This document shows positions 35,259 through 44,323 of a stretch of DNA of 64,000 bases, in pieces. The notes under the pieces were generated by a model. The model did not search any database and had not been told where the DNA came from. It saw only the letters and a program-made list of their open reading frames with translations. The stretch lies in contig DIUX01000002.1 in NCBI GenBank assembly GCA_002423185.1, forward strand, positions 815,947 to 879,946, given 5' to 3'. The translations under genes and the position numbers were made by a program. The stretch comes from Micavibrio sp. UBA6147 (GTDB lineage: Bacteria; Pseudomonadota; Alphaproteobacteria; Micavibrionales; UBA1664). Numbering within the stretch: the stretch's first letter is position 1; every line of letters begins with the position of its first letter.

Positions 35259-36113
35259 TTATGGGCGCGGCGGGGTGAGCGCCTTACAGACCCGCGTGAT
35301 TGGCTGGTCATGATTAAGGGTGTAAAAATGGATATGGCCTGCGCCTCTTTTGAGGAGGTTGTCACATTGACGGAGCAAGAATTCCTCACCGCATTTCAAC
35401 GCATCGGGCGATCCGTCAGGGTATTTTTCAAACAAGGCGACCACGTCATCCGGCACGGTGGTGCCGCATTTCTGCGCGAAATGCATCATCTTTGAAAAAT
35501 TCAAAACCGGCAATACCCCAGGGACAATCGGTGTTGATACGCCCTGTTTTTGCGCCTCATCCACAAAACGGAAATACACATCGTTATCAAAGAAAAATTG
35601 CGTGATGGCACGGTCTGCTCCCGCATCGCACTTCATTTTCAGGGCGGCAATATCGGCCTTCAAGGACGGCGCATCGGGGTGTTTTTCGGGGTATGCGCCG
35701 ACACTGATCTGAAAATCATAGCGGCCTTTCAGCCACGCAACGAAATCGGATGTATAGGCAAAATGCATCCCGTCATTATTCGGCCATTGCACACCGGCCG
35801 GCACGTCCCCGCGCAAGGCGACAATATGGCGGATGCCTTGTTCCCACACGCGGTCGGTGAAAAATTCCAATTCCTCTTTGGTGGAGGTAATAAAGGTCAA
35901 GTGAACGGCAAGGTCGGTCTTGCTCTGCGCCGACAGGCGGGTAACGGTGTCAATCGTGCCGTTTTGCGCCGATCCGCCCGCCCCGTATGTCACGGTCATG
36001 AACGTCGGTTTCAACGTGTCGAGCATCCGTGCGGCGTTGTCGAGTTGCTGGGCGGCCTGAGTCGATCGCGTGGGGAAAAATTCAAAGCTAAACGTCGGTG
36101 TCGGTTTGGTCAT
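35259..36113 (-). CDS. metF: 5,10-methylenetetrahydrofolate reductase
   Basis: 284 residues. SFEFFPTR at the N-terminus, TVTYGAGGSAQ, and HIVALRGDVP are the FAD/folate-binding signatures of MetF, a TIM-barrel flavoprotein that makes 5-methyl-THF for MetE. Its stop is 133 bases ahead of metE with a structured spacer between. Confidence 0.96.
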   Translation of the reverse strand: MTKPTPTFSFEFFPTRSTQAAQQLDNAARMLDTLKPTFMTVTYGAGGSAQNGTIDTVTRLSAQSKTDLAVHLTFITSTKEELEFFTDRVWEQGIRHIVALRGDVPAGVQWPNNDGMHFAYTSDFVAWLKGRYDFQISVGAYPEKHPDAPSLKADIAALKMKCDAGADRAITQFFFDNDVYFRFVDEAQKQGVSTPIVPGVLPVLNFSKMMHFAQKCGTTVPDDVVALFEKYPDGSPDALKCGEEFLLRQCDNLLKRGAGHIHFYTLNHDQPITRVCKALTPPRP

Positions 36114-36302
36114 AGGCCTGCTCTAGGGACAAAAATTAACAAAATAAGGCCGCATCTTTGTGCAGCCCGAGTATTTTGCGCGTATTTCCGAAAGAAAGTC
36201 CAGTATTTTTGTGCAATGCGATAAAAAGAACGGGAATATCTCGCCCTCACCCCGCCGCCATCCACGCCAGCGCCAAACGATAGCAAGCCTTTTCAGGCCG
36301 TA

Positions 36303-37145
36303 TCAAGCCGCCGCCGATAAATGCGTCTTGGCGATTTTGCCGATAAAGGCGATGAACAGCTTCGACATATTATCCCGCGCCACCCGCGCCCATTTAAGGG
36401 TGTGTTCGTGGCTCAGCGGTTCTTCGGTCAACCCGTTGGCAAGGTTGGTGATGGCGGAGCATCCGACAACTTTTAACCCGCAATGGTTGGCGATGAGCGC
36501 CTCCGGCACCAGCGACATACCCACCGTGTCCGCGCCCATCATTTTGACCATGCGCACCTCGGCGGCGGTTTCAAAGCTCGGGCCACTGAACATCGCGAAC
36601 ACGCCTTCGCCGAGTTTAATGTCGGACTCCAGCGCGGCTTCTTTCATATGGCGGCGTAAATCGGCGTTCCACAGATGGGCGGCGTCCTGAAAACGTGGCC
36701 CCCATTCATCCTCATTCGGGCCGCGTAAGGGGTCAAACTGTGTGATGTTAATATGGTCATTGACGGCAACCAACGATCCAGGGGGGGTGGTTGTGTTGGT
36801 GCTGCCTGCTGCGTTGGTGAGGAATAAAATCTCGATCCCGATGGTTTTAAGGGTGCGGATTAACACTTTCATCGGCTCCATGCCGAGGCCTTCATAATAA
36901 TGCAGCCGCCCTTGCAAAAACAAAACCGGCACGCCCCCGACAAGGCCGAACGTGACCTTGCCCGCATGGCCTTTGGTTGTCGGCTGTGGAAAGCCGGGAA
37001 TTTCGGCATAGCTAATCTCGCCGAAGGACGGATGCTCCGCCGCGATCTCGTTGAGGCCGGAGCCCAGCATAATGGCGATTTTTGGTTGATGATGCCCCAG
37101 TTTTTCCTTCAGCAATGCGCCGGCGCGTGTAATATCCCCGTTCAC
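36303..37145 (-). CDS. Purine nucleoside phosphorylase (trimeric PNP/XapA type)
   Basis: 280 residues from a GTG start at 37145 with GGGGAG upstream. IAIMLGSGLNEIA, the GRLHYYEG phosphate-site segment, TNAAGSTN and MFSGPSFETAAEVRM are family signatures of the low-molecular-mass trimeric PNPs that split inosine and guanosine to base plus ribose-1-phosphate. Divergent from guaA, forming a small purine region. Confidence 0.92.
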   Translation of the reverse strand: MNGDITRAGALLKEKLGHHQPKIAIMLGSGLNEIAAEHPSFGEISYAEIPGFPQPTTKGHAGKVTFGLVGGVPVLFLQGRLHYYEGLGMEPMKVLIRTLKTIGIEILFLTNAAGSTNTTTPPGSLVAVNDHINITQFDPLRGPNEDEWGPRFQDAAHLWNADLRRHMKEAALESDIKLGEGVFAMFSGPSFETAAEVRMVKMMGADTVGMSLVPEALIANHCGLKVVGCSAITNLANGLTEEPLSHEHTLKWARVARDNMSKLFIAFIGKIAKTHLSAAA

Positions 37146-37319
37146 GGTGATCTCCCCTTATTTTTGTTTTGTGCTTTTATTGTGTTTCGTTGCAAGAGCC
37201 TAGCAAAACACACAGCCGCATTCCAATGAAAATTAAAAGCGGTTTACAGCCGCGCCGTTATCCCCTAAAAATTGCACAGTACCGGTTTGTCGCGCAATGC
37301 CTGCAAAGAAAGCAAATCC

Positions 37320-38924
37320 ATGGCTTCTTCCTCCCCGTCTTCTGTATCGCCCCAATCCGCCGCACCCTCCGTTCGGCACGATCATATATTGATTATTGAT
37401 TTTGGCTCACAAGTGACCCAGCTCATCGCCCGCCGTCTGCGCGAAAACGGGGTGTATTGCGAAATCTGGCCATTCAATGCGGCCGACGAAGCCCGCATCA
37501 AATCATTCAATCCGCGCGGCATCATCCTGTCCGGCGGCCCCGCATCGGTGACGGAGGGCGGCAGCCCCCGCGCCCCGTCTTGCGTATTTGACCTTGGCGT
37601 GCCGCTGCTCGGCATATGCTATGGCCAACAAACCATGTGCGAACAGCTCGGCGGGCGGGTCGAGGGGTCGGATCACAAGGAATTTGGCCGCGCTTTCGTC
37701 AATGTCCGCAAGTCATCGCCGCTGTTTGACGATTTATGGAATGACGGCGAAGCGCACCAAGTCTGGATGAGCCATGGCGACCGTGTCACTGCCCTTCCCG
37801 AGGGGTTCGAGGTTGTGGCGGTGAGCGAAGGCGCGCCCTATGCCGCCATCGCCAATGAATCCAAAAAATTCTATGCCGTCCAATTTCACCCCGAAGTCGT
37901 CCACACCCCGCATGGCGGCGCCTTGCTCAGGAACTTCACCCACCGCATTTGCGGGTGCAAGGGCGATTGGACGATGAATGCCTTTCGTGCCGAAGCCATC
38001 GAAAAAATCCGCGCCCAAGTCGGCACAGGCAAAGTCATTTGCGGCCTGTCGGGCGGGGTTGATTCTTCGGTGACGGCGGTGTTGTTGCATGAGGCGATCG
38101 GCGACCAACTCACCTGCATTTACGTCGACACAGGCTTGATGCGGGCGGGCGAGAGCGACCAAGTCGTCAATTTGTTCCGCAATCATTACAACATTCCTTT
38201 AATTCACGAGGACGCCGCCGATTTATTCCTCGGCAAACTCGAAGGCGTTGACGACCCCGAACAAAAACGCAAAATCATCGGCGGCACGTTTATTGATGTG
38301 TTCGATGCCTGCGCCAAACGGATCGGCGGCGCGGAGTTTCTCGCCCAAGGCACGCTCTATCCTGATGTGATCGAGAGTGTCTCCTTCACCGGCGGCCCCT
38401 CCGTCACGATCAAATCGCACCATAATGTCGGCGGCTTGCCTGAGCGTATGAACCTGAAATTGGTTGAACCGCTACGCGAGTTATTCAAGGACGAAGTCCG
38501 CGTTCTCGGCATCGAACTCGGAATGCACGCCGATTTTGTCCAGCGCCACCCTTTCCCCGGCCCCGGCCTTGCCATCCGCATTCCGGGCGCAATCACCCGT
38601 GATAAGCTGGAGATTCTGCGTAAGGCCGACACGGTCTATCTTGATGAAATCCGCCGCGCCGGCCTGTATGACCAAATCTGGCAAGCCTTCGCCGTCCTCC
38701 TTCCCGTCAAAACGGTCGGCGTGATGGGCGATGGCCGCTCTTATGATTTTGTCTGCGCCCTGCGCGCCGTTACCTCCACCGACGGCATGACGGCGGACTA
38801 CTTCCCCTTCAACCACGACTTCCTAGGCCGCGCCGCCACCCGCATCATCAACGAAGTCCGCGGCATCAACCGCGTCGTCTACGACATCACCTCAAAACCC
38901 CCAGGGACGATTGAGTGGGAGTAG
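37320..38924 (+). CDS. guaA: GMP synthase (glutamine-hydrolysing)
   Basis: 534 residues from the ATG at 37320. The class I amidotransferase domain has the nucleophile C100 in LLGICYGQQ and the later His/Glu in FHPEVVHT; the ATP pyrophosphatase domain has the PP-loop SGGVDSSV; the C-terminal dimer domain ends in PPGTIEWE. It converts XMP to GMP. The last 15 bases of the gene plus stop are repeated 682 bases further on, marking guaA as an integration site. Confidence 0.97.
   Translation: MASSSPSSVSPQSAAPSVRHDHILIIDFGSQVTQLIARRLRENGVYCEIWPFNAADEARIKSFNPRGIILSGGPASVTEGGSPRAPSCVFDLGVPLLGICYGQQTMCEQLGGRVEGSDHKEFGRAFVNVRKSSPLFDDLWNDGEAHQVWMSHGDRVTALPEGFEVVAVSEGAPYAAIANESKKFYAVQFHPEVVHTPHGGALLRNFTHRICGCKGDWTMNAFRAEAIEKIRAQVGTGKVICGLSGGVDSSVTAVLLHEAIGDQLTCIYVDTGLMRAGESDQVVNLFRNHYNIPLIHEDAADLFLGKLEGVDDPEQKRKIIGGTFIDVFDACAKRIGGAEFLAQGTLYPDVIESVSFTGGPSVTIKSHHNVGGLPERMNLKLVEPLRELFKDEVRVLGIELGMHADFVQRHPFPGPGLAIRIPGAITRDKLEILRKADTVYLDEIRRAGLYDQIWQAFAVLLPVKTVGVMGDGRSYDFVCALRAVTSTDGMTADYFPFNHDFLGRAATRIINEVRGINRVVYDITSKPPGTIEWE
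38907..38924 (+). repeat. Direct repeat 1 (guaA 3' end)
   Basis: ACGATTGAGTGGGAGTAG, the last codons of guaA. It matches 39606-39623 at 17 of 18 bases. Confidence 0.8.
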
Positions 38925-38929
38925 ATAGT

Positions 38930-39505
38930 ATGAATGAAGAAAAAAAGGGCAGGAAGAAAGATTATAGCTGGAGGCTAAAGGGAAGAGTCAGTGTTCCAGG
39001 ACATGAACAGCGAGAATACGAGGATTTGTGGTTTTCTTTTGGGGTTCGAGGATTCAAACTTTTAAAGTTAAAAGAAGAAGGCGCTCAAATCGAGGCCAAA
39101 GCTCTAAATCTTAATATTTTTCCTTTAACAGACCAATTTTTATATCAATCGGTGATAGCTTTAGATTGTAGAGAAAAAATGGAATTCTATTTTCATGGTC
39201 CAGCTCTAGGCAACATCGCCGGGGAAGGAGGCTATCCTGATGGCTATAAAGAAGAAGAAAAAGCCGACTTACCCATTACTAGAATTAGCTATTGTCATGA
39301 ATTTTTGGGTCCAAAAATCTCTTTTAATATAAAGGGAAAAATAGGTTCGCCGGTTTTTTATCCGTTTTATAAAGCTGGTCCAAAAACTTTCGAGGTTACG
39401 TTCGAGGCAAGCAAGGAAGAATTGGTTAGGGCTTTTGAGTCTCCAAATTTGGTTAATGGGATCTGGGGAAAGCATGAAGCACTAAAGCGTAGAATATATG
39501 ATTGA
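38930..39505 (+). CDS. Unrecognised A+T-rich ORF, first islet gene
   Basis: 191 residues from the ATG at 38930, with GGGAG (part of the guaA tail repeat) as ribosome binding site. Very basic N-terminus, then a beta-rich-looking globular protein with many aromatic residues and a FYFHGP segment. Base and codon use differ sharply from the flanks (AGA/AGG Arg, TTA Leu, ATA Ile), a sign of transfer. No family recognised. About 100 A+T-rich non-coding bases follow before the second repeat. Confidence 0.75.
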   Translation: MNEEKKGRKKDYSWRLKGRVSVPGHEQREYEDLWFSFGVRGFKLLKLKEEGAQIEAKALNLNIFPLTDQFLYQSVIALDCREKMEFYFHGPALGNIAGEGGYPDGYKEEEKADLPITRISYCHEFLGPKISFNIKGKIGSPVFYPFYKAGPKTFEVTFEASKEELVRAFESPNLVNGIWGKHEALKRRIYD

Positions 39506-39605
39506 TGCTGACGCATTTAACTTAGCGTGAGAACAGCTTAAAAGTTACAAACCAGCTGCAAAAATAAAAAATTATATAGATAAACCAAAGTATTATGTGA
39601 TTGGC

Positions 39606-39623
39606 ACGATTGAGTGAGAGTAG
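39606..39623 (+). repeat. Direct repeat 2 (copy of guaA 3' end)
   Basis: ACGATTGAGTGAGAGTAG, 17 of 18 bases identical to the guaA tail, here in non-coding sequence just before the second islet ORF. Confidence 0.8.
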
Positions 39624-39628
39624 TCAAG

Positions 39629-40342
39629 ATGCAAGTTAACCTTAAGGAAAAGGGCATTGATCTGTTTTCTTGCCTGTTTTTTTTCTTTTTAGGGTTCTTT
39701 TTAAGCGCGGTTCTGTGGCTGAATGACCCATTTTGGATTTTTCTGCAAAAGTGGCAGACGCTTATTGCGGGGAGCTTAGCATTTTTGGGCGCATTTTGGA
39801 CTGTATCCAAAATGCAAAAGCAAATAGACCTTCAAACTGAATCTATGAGAATCCAAAAGAAGCAAAAAGAAAGACTTGCAAGAGCACTGTTAAGCGATGC
39901 CATAAGTGATATGAGTTGCTATGCGAGGGCTTGCTTTGGGGTAATACGAGATTCTAGAGAATTACCAAAATATCCGCTAGAGTCGCTTTCTTACATCAAG
40001 CAAAGTGTCGAATATTTCGATGATCTGGACGCAGAGAAGATTCTCAATTTTTTGTCATCAATGCAAGTTTTCAACGCGAGGTTAGAGGGATATTCAACAA
40101 GCACTCCTTCAACCTATGCAAAAAAGAATATTGTTTGTGATTTAAGTGGGTTGGGGGCACAAATATACGATTTGTTCGACTTGCCGAGATACGGAACAAA
40201 AGATCATCCCTTTAGAGAAGAAGATTCAAATAAACTGATTAGAGGATTTAAGCTTGCATATGGTATTGAAGAAATACATAAAGATGTCCCTAAATACAAT
40301 GAATACCTAGAGATGCTAAATCTTGAAGCGAGAGCCGCATGA
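39629..40342 (+). CDS. Unrecognised A+T-rich membrane protein, second islet gene
   Basis: 237 residues from the ATG at 39629. Two hydrophobic segments (about residues 14-33 and 42-59) are followed by a Lys/Gln-rich likely coiled coil (about 62-88) and a soluble helical domain. This plan is common among accessory or defence-associated proteins of unknown function. Codon use is A+T-rich like the first islet ORF. Its TGA overlaps the thrC ATG by four bases (ATGA), so thrC translation may now be coupled to it. Confidence 0.75.
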   Translation: MQVNLKEKGIDLFSCLFFFFLGFFLSAVLWLNDPFWIFLQKWQTLIAGSLAFLGAFWTVSKMQKQIDLQTESMRIQKKQKERLARALLSDAISDMSCYARACFGVIRDSRELPKYPLESLSYIKQSVEYFDDLDAEKILNFLSSMQVFNARLEGYSTSTPSTYAKKNIVCDLSGLGAQIYDLFDLPRYGTKDHPFREEDSNKLIRGFKLAYGIEEIHKDVPKYNEYLEMLNLEARAA

Positions 40343-41766
40343 CCCAATACCTCTCCACCCGTAACACCGCCCTTCGCGCAGGATTTATTGATGTCTTGAT
40401 GGGGGGGCTTGCGCCGGAGGGGGGGCTTTATTTGCCGGTGGAGTGGCCGCGATTGAGTGACGATACTTTGCGCGGCTTGCGCGGCAAGCCTTATGCCGAT
40501 GTGGCCTTTGCGGTGCTGGCGCCGTTTGTCGGCGGGGCGATTGACGATGACGACCTTAAGACGATTTTGAATGATGTCTATACCCCCCACGCCCACCCCC
40601 ATACAGGCGGATTCCGCCATCAAAGCGTTGCGCCGTTGGTGCAGCTTGACGCCAATCAATGGGTGATGGAATTATTCCACGGCCCGACTTTGGCGTTCAA
40701 GGATGTGGCGTTGCAATTGCTCGGGCGGCTCTTCGACCATGTGTTGAAGGCGCGCGACACCCATATGACGATTGTGGGCGCGACGTCGGGCGACACGGGG
40801 TCGGCGGCGATTCAGGGCTGTAAATCATGCAAAAATGCGCGGATTTTCATCCTCCACCCGCATAACCGCACCTCCGAGGTACAGCGCCGCCAAATGACCA
40901 CCGTGGCGGACTCCAATGTGTTTAACATCGCGCTGGACGGCACGTTTGATGATTGCCAGCGTATTGTGAAGCAACTCTTCGCCGACGAAGCCATGCGCGC
41001 ACGGCATAATCTGTCGGCGATTAACTCCATCAACTGGGCGCGGATTATGGCGCAAATCGTGTATTATGTGAGCACGGCGCTGGCGCTCGGCGCGCCCGAC
41101 CGTCCTGTCCAGTTCGTTGTGCCAACGGGGAATTTCGGCAATATTTTCGCCGCCTATGCGGCGGTGCAGATGGGCGTGCCGATCAAACGCCTCGTCATCG
41201 CCACCAACCGCAATGATATCCTGACTCGCTTCATGCAAACGGGAAAACTCACGCAAGGCAGCGTCCATCCGACCATCAGCCCCAGCATGGATATTCAAAT
41301 CTCCAGCAATTTTGAACGCTATTTGTTTGAATTAATGGATCGTGACGATGCGGCGCTGCGCACTCTTATGAACGATTTCTTGGACGGCGGCGCGGCATCC
41401 GTCACCCCCGAAAAACGCGCCGAAGCACATCAATTATTCGCCGCCTATGCCGTGGATGATGCTGCCACAACCGCAACCATTGCCGATATCTATGCCCGCA
41501 CCAACTATACCCTCGACCCGCACAGCGCCGTCGGCGCACAGGCGATGGAGCGGGCGCTGGCGGACGGCACGCTTGATGCGGCCTTGCCCAGTGTTACGCT
41601 TGCTTGCGCCCACCCCGCCAAGTTCCCCGATGCGGTCAAGGCCGCCACCGGTCACCACCCCGCCTTGCCCGACAGTATGGCTGATTTATTCACCCGCAAG
41701 GAGCGCTTCACCGTCTTGCCGCACAGCTTAGACGCCGTGCGCGCCTTTATTGATAAAGCGCAATAA
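40339..41766 (+). CDS. thrC: Threonine synthase
   Basis: 475 residues. Converts O-phosphohomoserine to threonine using PLP. The PLP Lys is K121 in GPTLAFKDVALQ; the GATSGDTGSAA loop binds the PLP phosphate. The RNTALRAGF and APEGGLYLP N-terminal blocks mark the long-form bacterial/fungal type. The start overlaps the stop of an acquired ORF. No other threonine genes are adjacent. Confidence 0.96.
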   Translation: MTQYLSTRNTALRAGFIDVLMGGLAPEGGLYLPVEWPRLSDDTLRGLRGKPYADVAFAVLAPFVGGAIDDDDLKTILNDVYTPHAHPHTGGFRHQSVAPLVQLDANQWVMELFHGPTLAFKDVALQLLGRLFDHVLKARDTHMTIVGATSGDTGSAAIQGCKSCKNARIFILHPHNRTSEVQRRQMTTVADSNVFNIALDGTFDDCQRIVKQLFADEAMRARHNLSAINSINWARIMAQIVYYVSTALALGAPDRPVQFVVPTGNFGNIFAAYAAVQMGVPIKRLVIATNRNDILTRFMQTGKLTQGSVHPTISPSMDIQISSNFERYLFELMDRDDAALRTLMNDFLDGGAASVTPEKRAEAHQLFAAYAVDDAATTATIADIYARTNYTLDPHSAVGAQAMERALADGTLDAALPSVTLACAHPAKFPDAVKAATGHHPALPDSMADLFTRKERFTVLPHSLDAVRAFIDKAQ

Positions 41767-41893
41767 TTTACATAAAATTAAATCTCTGCGGGTAGGATGG
41801 TCGTTGTCAAATGCGTCAATGCCGACTCGGCCCCTGCTAGGCTTGTGATACGTTTGACCTTGCGAACACTCATATTCACACGGGATGATGGCT

Positions 41894-42649
41894 ATGAATT
41901 ACCCGCGCTTGGCATTGACGGCGTTTTTGGCATTTAATTGTGCGGCATGCAGTATGACGATCAAGGATCGTGATCTGAACCTGCCGCCCGCGCCGCCCTC
42001 AACCCCGAGCGTTGATGTGTCTTTGCCGACGAGTAAGCCGCAGCCGCCTGCGGTTTTGTCCTCCGCCGAGATTGAGCACCGGCGAGAGTCGGAGCAAATG
42101 ATTGAAATCGGGCGCGCCGCCGCGCAAACCTTCACCGAAGTCGAAACATACCAATACGCCGAAGATCCGGAAAACGCGCGCACGGCCTATATCGTTCACG
42201 CGGCGATGGGCATAGAGATCATGAGCATGGGATATGCCCAGATCGAGGAAAAACCAACGCCCGAAGACCGCGCCTTGTTTGTGTCCGTGCAACGTGAATT
42301 ACAATCTATCGAACATCGGCTCTACCAAGAAGTGACAAAGACCAACCCTGACGAAGCCGCCATTCAAATGTTTGGGTCATGCTCGCAAGCGGTGGTGATG
42401 GACAGAGCGTTGAAAGAGCTTGAAAAACAAGGAATGCATGTTGACCTTGATATTGAATATCCCGCCGCGGTGCGGGCGCGGTGTAACGATGCGGTGCGCG
42501 CGGTTGTCGGGAATGACTATATGGACTTGATCGAGTCCATCGCGGTTAGTGATGCGCAGGAGCAAGGAATAAGCCTTCCGCAAATATCGCCGCAAGACCG
42601 CAGCATCGCAATTGCGAAGTCGCGCCGCGATGCGAGCTTTCAATATTAG
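41894..42649 (+). CDS. Probable lipoprotein, unrecognised
   Basis: 251 residues from the ATG at 41894, chosen for the GGGA eight bases upstream; ATGs at 41885 and 41888 are also possible. A hydrophobic N-terminus ends in Cys-Ala-Ala-Cys, a plausible though non-ideal lipobox. A Pro-rich spacer follows, then a mostly helical domain of about 190 residues with several Cys (GSCSQ and RARCND). No family recognised. Confidence 0.7.
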   Translation: MNYPRLALTAFLAFNCAACSMTIKDRDLNLPPAPPSTPSVDVSLPTSKPQPPAVLSSAEIEHRRESEQMIEIGRAAAQTFTEVETYQYAEDPENARTAYIVHAAMGIEIMSMGYAQIEEKPTPEDRALFVSVQRELQSIEHRLYQEVTKTNPDEAAIQMFGSCSQAVVMDRALKELEKQGMHVDLDIEYPAAVRARCNDAVRAVVGNDYMDLIESIAVSDAQEQGISLPQISPQDRSIAIAKSRRDASFQY

Positions 42650-42702
42650 GGCGAAGCCTGCTCCTTTTTCCGCGGGCTTCAGGCCTTGAGTCGAAGCCTC
42701 CT

Positions 42703-42726
42703 CTTATGCTAACAAGGGGGCATAAG
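42703..42726. repeat. Inverted repeat upstream of yqgE
   Basis: CTTATGC/GCATAAG arms with a 10-base centre, ending 22 bases before the yqgE start. Possible operator or leader hairpin; no further support. Confidence 0.3.
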
Positions 42727-42748
42727 CCAAGATAGAGATATAAAATCA

Positions 42749-43381
42749 ATGTCCGATGACGCCCAAGACCCGCCCCGCTCGACTTTGGATACGCCAAACG
42801 AGGCACCAAAGGACGCAACGCGCCATGGCTGGTTGAACGGTCAATTATTGATCGCGATGCCGCAAATGGGCGATGCACGGTTTGAAAAAGCGCTGGTTTT
42901 TGTCTGCGCCCATGACGCGAAGGGCGCGATGGGGCTGATCGTGAATAAGGCGATCCCCGACCTCACTCTTGCGACCTTGCTGGACGAATTATTGATTGAC
43001 CATGATTCCGATGTGTTCGGCGATTTTCCGGTGCTCGTTGGCGGGCCGGTTGAAACAACGCGCGGATTTTTGCTTCACAGCGGCGAATTCAATGGGCGCG
43101 ACACAATCCGCGTGCGGGATGATTACGCCGTGACTGGCACGATCGAGGCCTTACGCGCCGCGATGGGCAAAGGCGGGCCGCAAGACAAAATGTTTGCGCT
43201 GGGCTATGCCGGATGGGGCGCGGGGCAATTAGAGGACGAAATCCGCAACAATGCGTGGCTTGTGTGCGATGCGCGGCGCGACCTTGTTTTCGGGCACGAC
43301 CAAACCGGCAAATGGGATAAGGCGCTAGCCTTCATCGGTATTAATCCGGCCTTATTCAGCGGCGAATCCGGTCACGCCTGA
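42749..43381 (+). CDS. YqgE/AlgH family protein
   Basis: 210 residues. After a 28-residue leader comes the family start LNGQLLIAMPQMGD, then GAMGLIVNKA, the FPVLVGGPV turn, and ALGYAGWGAGQLE with NAWLVCD. YqgE/AlgH proteins are conserved in proteobacteria, linked to alginate regulation in Pseudomonas, and without a firm biochemical role. Convergent with a gene that appears to be a divergent relative. Confidence 0.92.
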   Translation: MSDDAQDPPRSTLDTPNEAPKDATRHGWLNGQLLIAMPQMGDARFEKALVFVCAHDAKGAMGLIVNKAIPDLTLATLLDELLIDHDSDVFGDFPVLVGGPVETTRGFLLHSGEFNGRDTIRVRDDYAVTGTIEALRAAMGKGGPQDKMFALGYAGWGAGQLEDEIRNNAWLVCDARRDLVFGHDQTGKWDKALAFIGINPALFSGESGHA

Positions 43382-43421
43382 AGCCTTTCGGCAGGCCTGT
43401 AGAGCCGCCGCAGAAGGGTTA

Positions 43422-44189
43422 CTAATGCGGGCGGTACGGGGTGCTGCGCATTTGTTGCGCCCATTCCTGCGTTTTGTGAATTTCGCCGGCTTGCAGCCCG
43501 ATATCACGAAACGCCGTCAGATATTTTGACGCAGCATGATCGGAAAACACGGCTTCTGCGGACGGCGTCGGCGACACATAGAAGTCGCAATAGGCAAGAA
43601 AATCCGCCATCTCGCCCTTGGGCAGGATGCAATACCCGCTGGTCACCAAAAAATTATACGCCCATCCATATTTCAAAATCGCGTCTTGCGCGTGCGGGCA
43701 ATCAACGACCATGAAATCAGGGCGCTTGTCCTTGCCGTGATACGGGTGCGCGGGCATCGACCGCAGCCAGTAATCATTGGTGGGGACGAGGAGTTGGATT
43801 TTCAACGACCCATCTTCACTGCGGTGGCCGAAATTGCCGCCATGGAAAATGGTTTTCTTTTTATATTGGCTCAAAATATCGCCGCGCACATCGCCGAGTC
43901 TGTCTGGATCGCCTTGCGGGGCGTTAATCATCACCATCACGAGGGCGGCTTCGCCATCGACGTCAATTTCATCGGCGACAAAGAAAATCGGGCTGTGAAT
44001 CGGCTCTTCATCGTTTTCATCGAGGGTGAGGCTGAGCCCCGGGCGGGCGATGAGCAAAGATCCGGTCAGGGAGTCTTTCTTGTCCAGATCAATGGCGAAT
44101 TCATGGGGCTTGCGCTTGCCGATAGCGGCGGCGTCAAAGGCCTTCGTCGCGGTTTGATCGGCTGTGTTTAATTGTTTTTGGACATGCAT
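43422..44189 (-). CDS. Divergent YqgE/AlgH-like protein
   Basis: 255 residues, GGAG eight bases before the ATG. It is not labelled by an obvious standard motif, but block order follows YqgE: LTGSLLIARPGLS against LNGQLLIAMPQMG, SPIFFVADE against the first strand, VMVMINAPQGD against GLIVNKAIPD, TIFHGGNFG against VLVGGPVE, and ILKYGWAYNFLV against ALGYAGWGAGQL. It has an extra N-terminal 35 residues and a longer C-terminus. A strong promoter lies upstream. The relation is inferred by eye. Confidence 0.6.
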   Translation of the reverse strand: MHVQKQLNTADQTATKAFDAAAIGKRKPHEFAIDLDKKDSLTGSLLIARPGLSLTLDENDEEPIHSPIFFVADEIDVDGEAALVMVMINAPQGDPDRLGDVRGDILSQYKKKTIFHGGNFGHRSEDGSLKIQLLVPTNDYWLRSMPAHPYHGKDKRPDFMVVDCPHAQDAILKYGWAYNFLVTSGYCILPKGEMADFLAYCDFYVSPTPSAEAVFSDHAASKYLTAFRDIGLQAGEIHKTQEWAQQMRSTPYRPH

Positions 44190-44265
44190 TGTCTTGCTCC
44201 TTGATTCGAGAGTCTTGTTTCGTTTTTTATGATATGGGAATAAAAAAGGGAACAGTAAGGCCGCA

Positions 44266-44293
44266 AGTATAGTGTGGATATTAATCTTGTCAA
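44266..44293 (-). promoter_or_regulatory. Consensus-like promoter of the YqgE-like gene
   Basis: On the minus strand TTGACA, 16 bases, TATACT; the -35 is perfect. It lies 77 bases before the start codon, between PBP1A and this gene. Confidence 0.75.
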
Positions 44294-44323
44294 GCCGCCT
44301 TTGTTGGTTTTTTGTGAACCCCT

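Larger units (their letters stand above)
38907..40342 (+). mobile_element. Putative islet of two tandem cassettes at the guaA 3' end
   Basis: Two A+T-rich ORFs lie between guaA and thrC, each starting 5 or 6 bases after a copy of the guaA tail (repeat-ORF-repeat-ORF). The 3' end of guaA is a documented hot spot for genomic islands. No integrase or transposase is present, so this would be a remnant or a passively moved element. The right border is not marked by a third repeat. Confidence 0.45.

Noticed and set aside
39506..39605. Integron attC site after the first islet ORF
   Set aside because: An ATTTAAC resembling one attC core is present, but no matching GTTRRRY core or imperfect hairpin was found, so an integron cassette is not supported.
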